From JBCBKZ01 sp039026975 (GTDB lineage Bacteria; Bacteroidota; Bacteroidia; J057), in NCBI GenBank assembly GCA_039026975.1, contig JBCCLI010000371.1, positions 1 to 6,592 of the forward strand: a DNA stretch of 6,592 nt. The letters are read 5' to 3'. Positions 5,879 through 6,592 of this stretch are shown one piece after another. The notes beneath the pieces were generated by a model, which made no database searches, was not told where the DNA came from, and saw only the letters and a list, made by a program, of their open reading frames with translations. Both the position numbers and the translations under genes were made by a program. Each line of letters begins with the position of its first letter. Position 1 is the first letter of the stretch.

Positions 5879-5900
5879 TCAAAACTACTGAAAGTTTTGA
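5879..5900. promoter_or_regulatory. Perfect inverted repeat covering the presumed DUF4293 promoter
   Basis: TCAAAACT (5879-5886) and AGTTTTGA (5893-5900) are perfectly complementary 8-base arms separated by ACTGAA. On the minus strand the repeat contains TAGTTTTG (5887-5880), an exact match to the TAnnTTTG promoter box. It stands about 20 bases before the DUF4293 start. No good -33 TTG lies at the right distance, so a promoter that needs an activator, or a repressor site, are both possible. Confidence 0.45.
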
Positions 5901-5938
5901 GAATACCACTGCCTGATAAGGAGTTCCTAACTTTCTGC

Positions 5939-5946
5939 TAGATTTG
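5939..5946 (+). promoter_or_regulatory. Weak candidate promoter box for truA
   Basis: TAGATTTG matches TAnnTTTG exactly on the plus strand, but no clear TTG lies 17-23 bases upstream. If used, it would give truA a leader of about 165 nt. The rest of the gap from 5901 to 6116 holds no credible gene or RNA. Confidence 0.25.
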
Positions 5947-6116
5947 TTAGCTCATAAGGCCATGTTTGAATTGCTGGTTCCCGTCATGCATATCTGGTTA
6001 AGGAATCTGAGCGCTTACTATTCTTTAAAAAAGCTAGCTTGTCAGCTCCCTTAATTAAGCATTTTTACTAGAGAATTACCTGTTTCGAACCATGCCTAAG
6101 TAAATGAAATTGTAGC

Positions 6117-6592
6117 GTGAGATACTTTCTTGACATAAGCTATCTGGGTACTCATTATGCAGGCTGGCAAATTCAGCAAAATGCACTTACTGTACAGGAG
6201 GTACTAGAAAAAGCATTACAAACCTACACTGGAGAAGCTATCTCCGTATTAGGGGCAGGGAGAACAGACACCGGGGTACATGCCAGTCAGCTATTAGTCC
6301 ACTTTGATTATGAAGGGGAGATATCTGAGAAAACCAGGTTTGGGCTAAATGGTATTCTTCCGCATGACATAGCTGTTAATGCTATCTACCTTAGCGAGCA
6401 GCAACATTTTCACGCACGCTTTGATGCTATTAGCCGCGCTTACTGTTACAGAATTAGTACCCAAAAGGCACCCTTAACCCACCAGACTACCGCATGGATT
6501 AGAAGAGGGGTAGATGTGGCAGCTATGAATGAAGGGGCCAGGGTTTTATTAGCTTATGAAGACTTTGCTAGTTTTTGTAAGCTTCATGGAGA
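6117..6592 (+). CDS. truA: tRNA pseudouridine synthase A, N-terminal 158 codons (continues past the right edge)
   Basis: TruA converts uridines at positions 38-40 of the tRNA anticodon arm to pseudouridine in the cytoplasm. The fragment begins (V)RYFLDISYLGTHYAGWQ, the family start. It then shows GAGRTDTGVHA (46-56) with the catalytic aspartate at residue 51, GLNGILPHDIAV, and HARFDAISRAYCYRI, the conserved stretch that packs on the active site. It is open to the window edge, so about 60 percent of the usual 250-270 residues are visible and nothing looks broken. The start is GTG at 6117: the in-frame upstream stop is at 6105-6107, no ATG lies between, and conserved residues begin at codon 2. 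The nearby ATG at 6104 is out of frame. No Shine-Dalgarno is evident. It is divergent from DUF4293. Confidence 0.95.
   Translation, partial: MRYFLDISYLGTHYAGWQIQQNALTVQEVLEKALQTYTGEAISVLGAGRTDTGVHASQLLVHFDYEGEISEKTRFGLNGILPHDIAVNAIYLSEQQHFHARFDAISRAYCYRISTQKAPLTHQTTAWIRRGVDVAAMNEGARVLLAYEDFASFCKLHG

Noticed and set aside
6031..6040. Palindrome AAGCTAGCTT next to an A run, terminator-like on the minus strand
   Set aside because: It has no room for a loop with a useful stem, and no minus-strand gene lies upstream to be terminated.
5962..6054. 30-codon ORF on the plus strand in the DUF4293-truA gap
   Set aside because: Only a short AAGG stands before the ATG, at poor spacing, and the peptide has no recognisable features. 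Chance is the simplest explanation.
6079..6096. TTCGAAAC-like motif on the minus strand, resembling a tRNA T-loop
   Set aside because: The flanking bases do not form a five-pair T stem, and no anticodon or acceptor arm is found around it.

Overview
The window looks like chromosomal DNA from a member of the Bacteroidota, most likely a Cytophagia-type bacterium. The basis is a DUF4293 membrane protein (a family I know only from this phylum), candidate promoters of the TTG/TAnnTTTG type, start codons mostly without a good Shine-Dalgarno, and moderate G+C. I see no insertion sequence, phage gene, CRISPR array, tRNA or rRNA. Most of the window is ordinary housekeeping and metabolic DNA.

Layout, left to right. 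(1) Bases 1-1552, minus strand: a sodium:solute symporter followed, with a 41-base overlap, by a DUF6314-like gene that runs off the left edge. (2) Bases 1674-2354, plus strand: an unassigned 226-residue protein whose C-terminal third is a very regular glycine zipper. (3) Bases 2355-2661: a convergent gap with no convincing gene. (4) Bases 2662-4432: a divergent pair, an HxlR/DUF24 regulator with an N-terminal cysteine (minus) and an Old Yellow Enzyme family flavin oxidoreductase (plus). The gap between them holds a perfect operator-like inverted repeat next to the regulator start, a sigma70-like promoter with a second repeat cluster for the oxidoreductase, and a 16-codon leader ORF with the best Shine-Dalgarno in the window. 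(5) Bases 4553-4570: a strong terminator hairpin shared by convergent genes. (6) Bases 4596-4904, minus: a stand-alone CBM48/AMPK-type glycogen-binding domain with a possible leader of about 150 nt. (7) Bases 5375-5860, minus: DUF4293, with an 8-bp-arm inverted repeat on its presumed promoter. (8) Base 6117 to the right edge, plus: the first 158 codons of truA, starting at GTG.

The clearest functional unit is the HxlR regulator with the oxidoreductase. It reads as a thiol-based sensor of electrophiles or quinones controlling an ene-reductase that removes them, a logic known from YodB-type regulators. The least understood gene is the glycine-zipper protein. I found no evidence for a wholly new multi-gene system. 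The better novelty candidates are the glycine-zipper protein, the in-frame leader ORF and the regulatory repeats.
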